From: Alisma plantago-aquatica
Taxonomy: Eukaryota; Streptophyta; Magnoliopsida; Alismatales; Alismataceae
Direction: 5' to 3'
NCBI GenBank assembly: GCA_963693085.1
Contig: OY856410.1
Coordinates: forward strand, 891,015,835-891,079,834
DNA length: 64,000 bases
A model generated the notes under the pieces. That model did not search any database. It had not been told where the DNA came from and saw only the letters and a list, made by a program, of their open reading frames with translations. Made by a program: the position numbers and the translations under genes. Of the stretch, positions 21,906 through 34,043 are shown in pieces; the stretch's first letter is position 1; each line of letters begins with the position of its first letter.

Positions 21906-23031
21906 CCATATTATCAATGATGAGGAATGCCACAAACACTTCTTCCGTCATAAGGTTGATAATTGATTCTTTTCAATCTTAGACCACTTGCTTCTTTCTA
22001 TGCCTGTACTTAGGAGAAGAGTGACCAGGTTTACCACAAACATAATAAAAAATATTATTTTTCTTAATGTCTTTGTGGCCTTTATTTTTATTATTGATTC
22101 TTTTATCTTTTTTAGTTTTCCAACTATTTTTAGCATAATAAGAGGATTTATTATTTTGTTTAACATCATTGTTAATAAAATTCACAGAAGACATGAATTC
22201 TTTAATTAAATTAGATCTTTCTCATGAAATGATTTTATTTTCAACTCGAATATGTATAATTACATCATCCAGTGGCATAGTATTTCTTTAATGTTTTAAA
22301 TTGTTCTTATACTTTTTTCAAGAACTAGATAGTTTTTCAGTTAAACAACCAACGATAAAAGACTCAGGAAGATTTATGTTTTCATTTTTCAAATTATCTA
22401 AGTAAAATCTAAAATTTATGAATTTGAGTTGTTATTTCTTTATCTTCAGACATACAAAATTCTAAAAATTTTCAATTATAAATTTTTGATAGAAGCCTCG
22501 TCTAAAATATATTTCTTGTTTAGACTAGTCCAAATTTTAGATGTCATTTTATTTTGAAAATAAGTGTCAAACAACTGATTAGAAGTGGTACTTAAAATGA
22601 CATGACGACAAAATTGATTTGTCTTTTCCCATTCAACAGAATCATTTTTTAGTTTGGGTTCAGATAGAGAAAATGTTACGTTAGCGACTTCCAATACAAG
22701 TGGAACCAATCCAGATATTAGATTGAGCACGAATGCCAAACCTGAGAGTGAGATCCCAAAGCGTAATGCCAAAGCCCATCTCCCTTCATAAGGAGAACAG
22801 AGAAAACTCTGTAAGAGCGATGACGGGTGAGACGTTTTGTGATCAAGCAATCAAAGAGGCATACACATTCTCTTGCCAATGACGATAGTGTGATCTATCA
22901 AATTTTTTTATCTTAGTTACGTTTGGTAAATAATTCATAGACACTGTAGATACAATAACGATCTGATTATTGGAAGCGTACGACATCACAGGAGTACGAG
23001 GGGTTTCAAATCCTTCCATGTTAGTATCCAT
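21906..23031 (-). pseudogene. Copia-1 gag
   Basis: Starts MDTNMEGFETPRTP at 23031, with NVTKIKKFDRSHYRHWQENV (the F.G.NY..W block of copia gag) near 22900. VEWEKTNQFCRHVILSTTSN with SKIWTSLNKKYI is near 22600. A zinc knuckle at about 22050-22010 reads YYVCGKPGHSSPKYR, where the first and last Cys of C-X2-C-X4-H-X4-C have become Tyr. About 170 bases (22680-22850) do not fit gag and may be another small insertion. Capsid protein gene, no longer functional. Confidence 0.78.
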
Positions 23032-23120
23032 TGGAAAAATAGTTTAATCTTAAGATTGTTGTTCTGGTGGATATAAATAGGAGAAAGTAAACAAGATATA
23101 ATATCAGTTTCTCCGAGGCA

Positions 23121-23675
23121 TGCAAATATGTACTATCTTTAAGAGTATTTTTGTTTTACTTGATAATAAACGTCTGTGAAGTAGTAAACGCGGCGGCTAC
23201 GCTTTTAAGATACAATAATATTTGGAGTGGCGATGTTTGCACTTGCAAATCGCAATCTCCGACGAACAACACTTGATTGTTCTTCTAGCGATCACACAGA
23301 CAATATTGGCGGCAACAATAAAATGCACAAGAAACGAGCAGGAGAGAAGAAATTAGCCGGAATGAGTTTCATTTTCTATATGTAAAACACTCGACAACGT
23401 TTATATTTTATAGAAGAGTTGTGATGACGGTTGTCAAACGAAAAGACATAAGTGGTTGCCAACAAAACAGACATGTGGAGTTGGTCTAGTATTTTCGGAT
23501 TGGATCGACCCAAATTTATTTGGGCTGCTTCACCATGCGCGTGCTAAGCTTTATCCCACTGTGCGCCTCAAATATCCTATGGATAAGAACCCATATATGG
23601 GGGGGAGTTTTAGAATTCCTTAATATGGGACTAAAGTCAACGTCATCTGGTTTGAAATACAGCAGAAATACAACA
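23121..23675 (-). repeat. Copia-1 5' LTR
   Basis: Paired with 7411-8141. Ends ...GAAATACAACA at 23675, the same inner/outer end as the other copy. It begins at TGCAAAT (23121) or TGTACT (23129); I cannot decide because the other LTR is cut at that end. About 190 bp shorter than the left LTR in the middle. A primer-binding site next to it is not recognisable. Confidence 0.75.
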
Positions 23676-25060
23676 AACACCCCTTACAAGATCATATACA
23701 TATTTAAAAATATGGAAGCTCCCTACAATGAACCACATGCTCCAAAAAGAATGTCCAAGGGTGCCTTGCAATAAATTAGACATATCTTATCAACCGAAAA
23801 CAAAAGAACCATAAGAATATCTGAGGATCTGCTCCATTGGTAACATATGCAAATCAAGACCATCTATATGAATAACAACGAGAAAATCTGGAACATATAT
23901 CAAACACCGCATTTTATTACAAAACATGAATAGCAAAATATATAGTGTTTCTATCCTAAGCGCAAAGGGACTTCCTTTTTAACTTCAGAATACACAAACA
24001 AGCACCCCGCAACAAAATCATTGCCAGTGCAATCGAATGCGCGCCCTCTCAGAAAGCATAACAGCATTTTCCAAAGCACATCATGTGGCCGCCAATCGAT
24101 ATGCGGGAACAACATTTTTCTGAAACCTCTATTATCCCTACGTGGAATCCTTCTCACCTCGTCGTCGCTGAAAGCAGAAGCCCCCAACGCGGTACTGTAC
24201 TCGTGGTGGATTCTTGAGCCGCTCGCAAGCGCCGAGCTCCTACAAACTATGCATAGCATCTTCTCCATGAGACGTACCACGCCAACTTGCTTCCACTTAT
24301 TCCTTCCTCTTCCTGCCGCAGGCCGAGCAGAGGCCTCGGTTCAGTCGATCTGGGCATAAACTAGTCTTAAATAGCAGCCGGCCTGCCATCGAACCCAGAA
24401 CCCAGCATGCAGGGTAGGGTTTGGAAAGTGGGAGCAGGATATACCCTCGAGAATGCATTGTAATTCACGCTCACCTCCACACTCCAGCAAACGTTGTTAA
24501 CTAGAGGGAAAGATGACATCAAGGGAAAGAAAAGGAGGAACAGATGACGGTTGTAGATATATGCATAATGGAATGATTGATATGGGTTGCATGCGAAGAA
24601 ACAGATTCTAACACTCTCAAACTGCTTTTAGACTACCTAAAAGTGTCAGTTCAAGAGTTTGTGTTGGTTTGGTTGCGTGGAGTATTTATGAAAGAAAACA
24701 TCTCAGTATCCGCACGTCTCATAGTAACCGACTATTGAAAGGGTTTTCATCGTAATGAAAGGGTTTTCAGTTCAGTGACATTTATATGTGTGGCTTAAGT
24801 AATCCTTACTCTTGTCATCTGCATAAGCAAATGCTTTGCTCCATTCTAAATATACCCAACACTATACAGTAGTTGTCTGTATGCACCGCCCAAACACTAA
24901 TGTTACTCAAAGAGTGAGAAAAGAAACAAGGGGCAGTATTTCTACGATCAAACTTATGGAACTCAACAACGAGTATTTCTTTATTTATATATACACAAGG
25001 TACATGGAACAGTTTTGTGCGATTTGCCCATTATATCCATAATGGACGCAGGGCACGCAC
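23676..25060. other. Unassigned stretch between the two copia elements
   Basis: This is the DNA into which Copia-1 inserted (right flank AACAC). It has a GC-richer block at about 23960-24420 and otherwise AT-rich sequence. I recognise no transposon ends. See the separate ORF entry for the only candidate gene. Confidence 0.4.
23951..24280 (-). CDS. Hypothetical 109-residue ORF, possible host gene exon
   Basis: Starts MVRLMEKMLCIVCRSSALAS and continues through SAFSDDEVRRIPRRDN, FPHIDWRPHDVLWKMLLCFL and a C-terminal EVKKEVPLRLG. I do not recognise the family. In favour of a gene: base composition is clearly GC-richer than the flanking transposons, the peptide is not low-complexity, and it sits in the only stretch here not assigned to an element. 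Against: it is short, there is no recognised promoter, and a plus-strand ORF of similar length overlaps it (24021-24359). It could be an exon of a larger gene, a pseudogene or chance. Confidence 0.25.
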   Translation of the reverse strand: MVRLMEKMLCIVCRSSALASGSRIHHEYSTALGASAFSDDEVRRIPRRDNRGFRKMLFPHIDWRPHDVLWKMLLCFLRGRAFDCTGNDFVAGCLFVYSEVKKEVPLRLG

Positions 25061-25111
25061 CCATGTTCAGCAATCTCCGACCAGCATGCGATGGCAAACG
25101 TCTTACCCAAT

Positions 25112-25570
25112 CCCTTCAACTCAACGAGTATTTGTAATTAGCAAATGAGATGTGTGACCCATGACTGATGCAAGAAACTCACTTGTAGGGGTAAAAATAC
25201 AACCCTATTACGGACACATTGTTGTTAAATTTTGGATTTACCTCGTTATATGCAACTGCGACATGTGCAATAAATTAACAGGTTCATGCCAGATTTAGAT
25301 AAAAAGCAAAAGAATAAATATTGCAGGAACAAATAAAAATCCCTTCAACTCAATGAGTATTTGTAATTAGCAAATGAGATGTGTGACCCATGACTGAAGC
25401 AAAAAACTCACTTGTGGGGGTAAAAAATACAACCCTATTACGGACACATTGTTGTTAAATTTTGGATTTACCTCGTTACATGCAACTGCGACAGGTGCAA
25501 TAAATTAACAGGTTCAGACTAGATTTAGATAAGAAGCAGAAGAATAAACATTACAGGAAAAAATAAAAAT
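25112..25570. repeat. 229-bp tandem duplication inside Copia-2 LTR
   Basis: CCCTTCAACTCAACGAGTAT at 25112 recurs as CCCTTCAACTCAATGAGTAT at 25341, and the whole 229 bases repeat with roughly a dozen differences (including GGACACATTGTTGTTAAATT in both). Two copies only. Confidence 0.9.
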
Positions 25571-25950
25571 AGAGTTAGGAATACAGACCAGATCGTTCAT
25601 TGAAAAATGAATGTGTTACTTACAGAAATCAGCGGCCCGCAATGCGGAAGGATAGATGTTGTTATTCTAGTCGACCTGATCACGAACCGGAAGCAAGTTG
25701 TCCTCTCGCTCGCACTTGACGACGTCTACTTGTACTACCAGTGCAATCCAGCGATCGCAGGAACCACCACCTGACAGATCGTATCTTGATGTAGAAGAAG
25801 GAGGAACTTGTTGCTCGCAGGAGAAGGACGACTCAAGCAACAACACGGAAGCGACGGCTAAATGGTCTCCTTAGGGTTTACAAAATACAAATGAAACAGC
25901 TGATGGCTAATGTTCATTTTAGATGTGTTTAACCCTAATAACTGGAGGCT

Positions 25951-25960
25951 TATTTATAAT
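25951..25960 (-). promoter_or_regulatory. Probable TATA box of Copia-2 LTR
   Basis: The minus-strand sequence ATTATAAATAAGCCTCC is the only good TATA-like element in the LTR and lies ahead of the GC-richer transcribed-leader-like segment. This is a position-based guess; no transcript start is visible. Confidence 0.4.
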
Positions 25961-26490
25961 CTTACACACACCAAAATCATATTCCCATCAAGACACAATC
26001 ACTTGATCGCTCTTGTACACGTTGTGGAAAAATCCGCAAGGAAAGTACTTTCCAATTAGGTTTAATAAATTCATTTCATAAAGACACAATTAATTAAATT
26101 GATAATTAATAAAATACATAGTTGTATCATACTGCAAAAAGAAGATGGAAGATATTTTTCTACAATCCACAAGCCACAAGACCGAGCCCGTGCCCGACCT
26201 GACTTGGCCAAGCCAGGCGAGGTGTGGTGTGGCGCGCGCGTGCGTGCGTGTTGTGGTCACCATACCCACCAAGGAGGTGAGCATACCCTCCCCTAGGACC
26301 CTTGGACACTAGTGTCACATGTGATCCTACATAAAAGGACCAAAAAAGTTCTAGGAGTGAGCAATGTGGGATAAAACTTGTTTCCCATTTCCGCTAGATA
26401 CAAAACTACCTTTTTTCCCATGTACTAGTTGCACTACATTGGGCTTAACCCATGCTATATACATGGATTCTACAACCATATATCTAAAAA

Positions 26491-27176
26491 TCCTCCACAA
26501 AGTCCAATTTGTAGTGTGCTCTACCATTCAGTCCTCCATATTCTGCTTTCAGCAGATACCTTTCAGTTTGAATCTACCTAAGTTGTCCAACGGTGACCTC
26601 CCGTAAGAACTAGGTGAACAAAAGTCTTGAACCTCAACCTTGGGTGTAAGAGTATAGGTTGGTAACAACATAATAAAGACACGGTAGAAAAGAAAACAAT
26701 GCATTAAGACCATGCATATAAAATATATGTCATGATTGATATAAGAGAACAACCCAATTCTCATGTTGTGGCCTACACAACATCAATCATTTAGTTGGAG
26801 TCTCCAAGCATGTACTTCTAACATTCTGTCCTAAGACTTGACACCATTCAGAGACTAATCTCTTACTAACTTGCAGTCATGACATTAACAGGTTTCACAG
26901 GGGATATACACATAGATGCATGAAACATCAAAGTAATTACATAGTGTCATCTAATTTACCTGATGGATTGTTATTATGACATTAAACCCAATTTGTGGGA
27001 TCTCCACTCTATTAGGTTGGGTTCCTACTTCATATGAATCTGACGGGGTTTTAGTCCCATCCCCAACTTGGATTTTTCCACTAAGGCCAAGGTAAGACCT
27101 TTAGTGAATATATCAGCTATACTATCTTAGAAACCGGCATAGTCCACAGCCACGACCCCATTAGACACTAACTCTC
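26491..27176. other. Copia-2 3' noncoding region
   Basis: Between the RNase H end and the LTR. AT-rich; minus-strand translation of 27176-27050 still gives degraded RNase H tail text (YVRELVSNGVVAVDYAGF and KGLTLALVEKS). The rest shows no coding sequence. Confidence 0.5.
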
Positions 27177-28950
<1,774 letters not shown>

Positions 28951-28954
28951 GATT

Positions 28955-30351
28955 TTTTTAAGCCAGGAGATCATCTATTCATCCCACTCTCCTCAGTGTG
29001 GGAGGCACAGAAAACCGAGTACAACTCCCACTTATAAGTCAGCGGGTTGAAACCCTCTTCCCTAACAACAACATGAGCCTCGAACCTACGAGATCTTCAC
29101 TTGCATGCTACCGTAGCCGCTACTGTACTCAATCATTCCTCAGGTACTCGGTGGAAATGAATATATGGGACATTGTGCCTTTCAAGGATCATAAGTCCTC
29201 ATACTCGCATGGGCAGAAGTGTATGCTCGATGCAGATCTACACGTCATCAAGCATGTGCCCCCCCCCACACCTAACTCTCTTGGGACCGCATTAGCTGGC
29301 TTAGGTATGAGGAAACCTATAATGGAGAAGTCTCTCAAAGCGGCATGAATCTCCCTAGTATACACAATGGCTCTCCATGTCTCTATGGAATTCCCCCACA
29401 TGATATCAAAAACATATGAGTCATCAATCTCTATAATAGAGATGTTGATGTTCTTGTCATCAACAATCTTAAGAGCAACGACGCATGCATGAATGTAGGC
29501 AATGGTATAATCGTTCTCCTGGAGCCATACCCTGAAAGCAAGTCTCACATGACCATGAGAGTTGCGAACGACGCCGACTGCCCATCTCCTTCGTGTAACA
29601 GATGGATCAATAGAGCACCCTATAGTGGGATTAAGTTTGAGGTTAGCAACATCTGGGGGCTGCCACCATGTGAGCTGCAAACGCTTGAGCTTAGACTGCG
29701 GTTCTTTGATGTTATGGAGCTTGAGTTCTCTATAGAAGGCCTGATCTTCAATCTTGATAAAACATTTCTTGGATATCATTCGATTCATGCAAAAGACAAT
29801 GTGGTTCCATAGCTGGGACCAAGGTAATTTCCTATCATCCATCCTTACGGCACATCGCTTGGGCCATGTACTCCATACGATATGTGTGCATAGCTCTCCA
29901 GAAATCCATGCTTTCGCGGATGAGGTTCCATGTGATCTGTCGCAATTCAACATGATCTCGACCAACGATTGGGGTGTGGCATATGCAGTGATAGCGCAAT
30001 ACTTAGCTCAGAATCATTGAGCAATCTGGTTGTCAATGAAAAGATGATGCATAGATTCGCAATCAGGCTTATCGCAACAAGAGCAACGGGATGTCACTGG
30101 GACATGACATCTGCGAACGTTGTCATCGGTCGGGAGGGCCTGATGTGCAATCTTCTAGAGCGTGGTGCTGGCCCTAGGATTCCCCATCTTCCAAAGCTTA
30201 TCCAGCCATGGTATGTTGATCATTGTCTGCGGATATAAGATCACTTGCTTAATCGACCTAATAGAGAGCTCTCCGTCTCGCGCAGGACTCCATATAATCT
30301 TATCCTTTATGCCTAAAATAACACTACGAGATGCAGCAATGACATAATTCC
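28955..30351 (-). mobile_element. 5'-truncated L1-type LINE inserted in Copia-2
   Basis: Flanked by ATGATT at 28949-28954 and again at 30352-30357, a short target duplication, with a T-run at 28953-28959 that is the 3' poly(A) on the minus strand. It contains the last domains of a plant LINE ORF2. Removing it rejoins copia text (integrase C-terminal KTDILDIEVDAI with FFEDVFPIKS). About 1.4 kb; the endonuclease and RT proper are missing, as is usual for 5'-truncated LINEs. Confidence 0.82.
29189..30351 (-). pseudogene. LINE ORF2 C-terminal fragment: zf-RVT and RNase H (RVT_3)
   Basis: Near 30310-30160: DKIIWSPARDGELSIRSIKQ followed by WLDKLWKMGNPRA, the zf-RVT pattern (D...W....G.FSV.S......W..LW....P). 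Near 29740-29300: LTWWQPPDVANLKLNPTIGC and RRRWAVGVVRNSHGHVRLAF, then ENDYTIAYIHACVVALKIVD, the RVT_3 RNase H pattern (W..P......K.N.DG......G.G.V.RD..G, then E..A...AL). In RVT_3 a catalytic Asp is expected after K.N; here it reads N-P-T. There is a frame change between the two domains near 30000. Not functional. Confidence 0.82.
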
Positions 30352-30357
30352 ATGATT

Positions 30358-31150
30358 GCATCAACCTCAATGTCTAGGATATCAGTTTTTACAATCAAGA
30401 ATCTATAGGCATAACTTGTCTCTACATACCCCAAGAAAATGGCATCAACCATTTTTTATCCCAATTTCTTCCTCTTGTGTTCAAGAAGAAGTACCTTAGA
30501 AAGGCACCCCCACACTCGAAGATATTTGAGACTCAATTTTCTTCCTCTCCATAACTCAAATGAACTACTTTCAACATGTTTATGGGGAATTCTATTCAGA
30601 ATATGGGAAGTCATATTCAAAGATTTCATGCACATGAAGTTGGGTAGACATGAGGTTTGGAGTAAAGAATTTACCGTATCTATAAGGGTTTAGTTTTTAC
30701 GTTCAACTATTCCATTAGACTATATTGAATATAGAGTGGTAACCTCATGAACTATACCATGTAATTGGCAAAATTCCAAAAACAAGTTCGAGGTATATTC
30801 TCCTCCCTTGTCATACCTTAATTGCTTAAGTACTTTGCCGATTTGAGTTTTAGCTTCTTTCTTATATATTTTAAATTTATCCAATGTCTCATAATTACTT
30901 GTAAGTAAAAATACATAAGGGTATCTACTAGCATCGCCAATGAAAGTTATGAAATAATGCTTTTGATCCCTAGTTGAAATTTTATTAAATTCACAGATAT
31001 CAGTATGTACTAAATCCAATATTTCTGAATTCCTATTCATAGAATGAAAAAGTTTCCTTGGAAATTTAGCTTGCACACAGGTTTCACATTTATTGTTACT
31101 AAAATCATATTTAGGGATTAAATTCATATTGATCATATGCTTCATTGAGG
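30358..31150 (-). pseudogene. Copia-2 integrase
   Basis: Minus strand from 31145: MKHMINMNLIPKYDFSNNKC, ETCVQAKFPRK (second half of the HHCC zinc site), LDLVHTDICEF (first catalytic Asp), HYFITFIGDASRYPYVFLLT, LRYDKGGEYTSNLFLEFCQL (the second catalytic position, usually RSDNGGE, here D-K-G-G-E), then HEVTTLYSI and a stop. The C-terminal part lies at about 30560-30380 (GYVETSYAYRFLIVKTDIL). Integrase joins the cDNA to the host genome; here it is interrupted by stops and the LINE. Confidence 0.87.
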
Positions 31151-31159
31151 AAACATTAA

Positions 31160-31600
31160 CATGTCACAAACATGAATGCCAAGCGTCATATGATACAAAA
31201 TTCACGTATAAAGAACTATTATCATTCAAATTTAAAATGGAATTTGAAACAGGTTCAACAACTATATTAAATAAGTTCTCCACATCACATAGATAACCCT
31301 TGCCAAAAAATAAAGAATCACGAAGGTGTGTAATAATAGTCGTATTAAATTTGCAATCTACTCTAAAACCTTCCCTAACTAAAATTATGCCACTAGGGAT
31401 ATTGCGTTGAATGGTAGAAACATGTCTGACTCTATAAAGCATCAGAACCTTCTCTGAAGGAAACTTCAATTCCACCCGTCCTTTGGCTTTGACTTCTGAA
31501 GAGCTGGAATTGCCCAAAGTCATGAAATGACCTCTTGAGGCATGGTAAGACACAAACAAGGACTTATCAACATAAACATGTACATTAGCCCCAGTGTCAA
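31160..31600 (-). pseudogene. Copia-2 protease / pre-integrase region
   Basis: The minus-strand reading LFVSYHASRGHFMTLGNSSSS (near 31550), VKAKGRVELKFPSEKVLMLY, RVRHVSTIQRNIPSGIILVR, then FGKGYLCDVENLFNIVVEPV and CLHVNVSSMKHMIN (where it runs into integrase). This is the copia protease-flap and GAG pre-integrase order. The catalytic Asp region, expected just upstream at 31600-31570, reads WIIDTGANVHVYVDKSLFVS, so the D-T-G-A motif is visible. Confidence 0.78.
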
Positions 31601-32480
31601 TTATCCAATAAGTTGTTCAAAAATAGAAAGGATTTCAAGTTTTATAGAAACATACCCATCATACAGATGCAAGGATACAGTCAGTTGTAGATGTGACAAC
31701 TTTCTTTGCCTTCTTTGAAGGACAATCCTTGTTTTACTGGCCATCCTGTCACAAGTCCAACAAGGTTTGTTTTTTAGTTTCTTCTGGATCTTGGCCTTAG
31801 GTTTATGTGTATTATTTATTTTCTTATCTTTGGTTTTAGCAGAAGTAAAATTTACAATAAAATTTGCATCAGTAGGCACTTTGACAGTCTTCTCTTTAAA
31901 GTGTTCTTCTTGTATATTAATATCTCTCAGTAGATCATTTATTGACAAGTCTTCTTTGCGGCTCTTAAGAGTCATGCCAAATATTTCCCATGACTTAGGG
32001 AACTTTTATATGGTGGACATAACAACAAACTTCTCAAGAAATTCCATCTTTGCATCTAAGATTTCATGACACAGGAGATGAAAGCCGTGTGTTTGATCAG
32101 AGACAAACTTACCCTCAACCATCTAAAATTTTAGAAATTTTGATACACATTACGTTTCAGCACCTTGGTTTTCAATACTAAAATTCTTAACTAATGCTTC
32201 CCACAAAACATTGGAAGTAGTAACAGGCAGCTTCGAATAAAAATCATACAATTTATTATTTAAACCAAATAGAATCAACCTTCAGCATGTCTTATCAACC
32301 TTCTTCCAGTTAGCAATTATATTTGCATTATCAGGGATATATCATTTTACAAACTAAACATAACTCGGTGTGCACTGTGATTCTCATGCTAGATAGTGAG
32401 GGTACAGTTAGTCCCCAATAACATACGACTTACTCTACAAATCATCATTTTTTAGCATAGTATATCATTCAGCACAAGGA
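31601..32480 (-). pseudogene. Copia-2 gag
   Basis: Minus-strand text includes DKTC-stop-RLILFGLNNKL (about 32290), VLWEALVKNFSIENQGAE (about 32200), then KFPKSWEIFGMTLKSRKEDL, SINDLLRDINIQEEHFKEKT (about 31930) and KNKPCWTCDRMASK at 31750, which keeps part of a zinc knuckle. Matches gag_UBN2-type copia capsid (W...L....). Several stops. Confidence 0.72.
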
Positions 32481-32485
32481 GTCAT

Positions 32486-32500
32486 GTTTTGATACCAAAT
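32486..32500 (-). other. Probable primer-binding site of Copia-2
   Basis: The minus strand reads TTTGGTATCAAAACATGACT. TGGTATCA matches the 3' end of initiator-Met tRNA complement used by plant copia elements (canonical TGGTATCAGAGC), with the last bases diverged. It lies just upstream of gag. Confidence 0.6.
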
Positions 32501-32812
32501 TATACAAATGAATCATGCAGTAGAATCACAACCCCACACCCACGTTCATATACTTTGCATTTGTATTATGTTTTGTCCAATAAACATGTACGATTGGGCC
32601 CAATTGTCATACAATGTCAACCCATATTATTTCATGATATGGATTTGTACGCTGCTCACGTGGGTAGTTAAGATTAAGTTATCTGTGCATCCTGAAAAGT
32701 AACTATATAGTTAGAAAAGTATGTCTCTAGTCCAAAAAGTAATGATTGGATCCAAAAAATAACTATTTGGCTAAAAAAAGAGAAAAGGTAAAAAATACAC
32801 TTCAAAAATTGC

Positions 32813-32814
<2 letters not shown>

Positions 32815-32845
<31 letters not shown>

Positions 32846-32862
32846 GAGAGAGAGAGAGGAGT
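32815..32862. repeat. Compound microsatellite (TA)n(CA)n(GA)n
   Basis: About 20 bases of TA, then ACACACACAC and AGAGAGAGAG. Simple sequence only. Confidence 0.9.
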
Positions 32863-33229
32863 GTATCGGAGGCACCGTACACCTCAGTCATTTTTAAAGA
32901 TGAAGTAACTTTTTGAAAAATCTAAATTGTTTATCTGCTTAAATATCTTAAGAACATAATATATAATAAATTTTAGCTCATTTCGATACTTATAGGTCAT
33001 GCATCTAAAGGAGACAAGAATCATGCATTTCAAATTAGTTTTATGTGATTTTGTTGTCCTTGGATGAGTGACTTATACTCATCCAAATGAGCTCAAATTT
33101 TGTATGTTGCCTATTATTATTGTAACCATGAAGATCAATGGATTGAATTTTGGAAAGACAAGGTCTAGATAGGCAAACACCATTGAGTTGTACGGCGTAA
33201 TCTATACACTCGAGTGTATTCTAGCCTGA

Positions 33230-33248
33230 CTCTCTCTCTCTCTCTCCC

Positions 33249-33320
<72 letters not shown>
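33230..33320. repeat. Compound microsatellite (CT)n(TA)n
   Basis: A CT tract with CCC interruptions from about 33230 to 33290, directly followed by a TA run to 33320. Confidence 0.95.
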
Positions 33321-33321
<1 letters not shown>

Positions 33322-33451
33322 CTGTCATTATTATTCATACAACGTAACTATTTGAAAGATAATATAAATGTTTATTGTAAAAAGTGTCAAAAAGTAACTA
33401 TTGTCTATTGTTAGGAGCGGGTACATGTCCATTTGGGTATTAAAAAACTAA

Positions 33452-33459
33452 TATATATA

Positions 33460-33490
<31 letters not shown>

Positions 33491-33606
33491 ATATATACAT
33501 ATATATACATATACATATATATATATATGTCTATATATATACATATACACAAATATATATACATATATATGTATATATATACATATATATACATATATAT
33601 ACATAT

Positions 33607-33695
<89 letters not shown>
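33452..33695. repeat. Long compound microsatellite (TA/TACA/CA)n
   Basis: TA runs broken by GATA, TACATA and CATA units, then about 20 CA units near 33619-33647, then a further TA run to 33694. Minus and plus reading frames through it give only Tyr/Ile/Val/Cys repeats and are not genes. Confidence 0.95.
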
Positions 33696-33697
<2 letters not shown>

Positions 33698-34043
33698 GTT
33701 GTCTTTGTTGCCCGTGCGGGTAACAAAGAGGAAGCTACCCGGCAACAGGGTGTGGTGGAATAAGGCCATAAATATTTCAAAAAGAAAATGAGCGGGAAAA
33801 GAGAGAAAATGGGCGGAAAGACAGCGAGCGAAAAAACCCCAAAACCTCCATTCGAACCCTCGCTCTGCCCTGCGGTAACTGTCATTATCACGCAAAAGCA
33901 CCGATGACCACATCCTACAACCCCTCCATCCCCACCTCCTCCATCTCCAGTCGCTCTAACTGCAAATTCCATCTCCATCATCTTTGATTCCACCTCCTCT
34001 CTCTCACTGCATCTCAATTACAGAGTAGCTACCCTCTTCAGAG

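Larger units (their letters stand above)
7411..23675 (-). mobile_element. Ty1/copia retrotransposon (Copia-1) interrupted by CACTA-2
   Basis: A class I element read right to left: 5' LTR about 23121-23675, gag, protease, integrase, RT, RNase H, then 3' LTR 7411-8141. RNase H is cut at 18210 and resumes at 8886, with the CACTA element between. The LTRs share long similarity (for example AACACTTGAT, ACATTGGCGG, GAAGAGTTG and GACGGTTGTCAAACG blocks) but differ by many substitutions and a deletion of roughly 190 bp in the right LTR. This makes it an old insertion. All coding parts contain stops. Confidence 0.85.
25060..26490 (-). repeat. Copia-2 3' LTR (approximate limits)
   Basis: Read on the minus strand it has LTR layout: start near 26490 (GGTTGTAGAATCC), a stretch with TGGGTTAAGCCCAATG and GTTTTATCCCACATTGCTCA (common in plant copia LTRs), a TATA box, then a GC-richer leader and an intron-like region. 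A purine run GTGGAGGA just upstream of the start could be the polypurine tract. I could not find a matching LTR at the 5' end, so the limits are estimates. Confidence 0.55.
32511..34043. other. Microsatellite-rich DNA and probable 5' region of the Lys/Glu-rich gene
   Basis: Besides the three microsatellites it holds AGTAACTAT-type words (near 32699, 33345 and 33390) like those in the introns of the downstream gene, so it may belong to the same unit. From about 33710 to 34043 the composition rises in GC with CT-rich blocks (TCCATCCCCACCTCCTCC), like a plant 5' untranslated leader running into the ATG at 34044. Confidence 0.45.

Noticed and set aside
32501..32700. A 5' LTR for Copia-2 right of the primer site
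   Set aside because: Sequence there does not match the 3' LTR candidate at 25060-26490; only weak short similarity is seen.
33440..34017. Minus-strand ORFs of 157 and 189 codons over 33440-34017
   Set aside because: Their C-terminal halves are microsatellite translation and their N-terminal halves lie antisense to the plus-strand gene leader.
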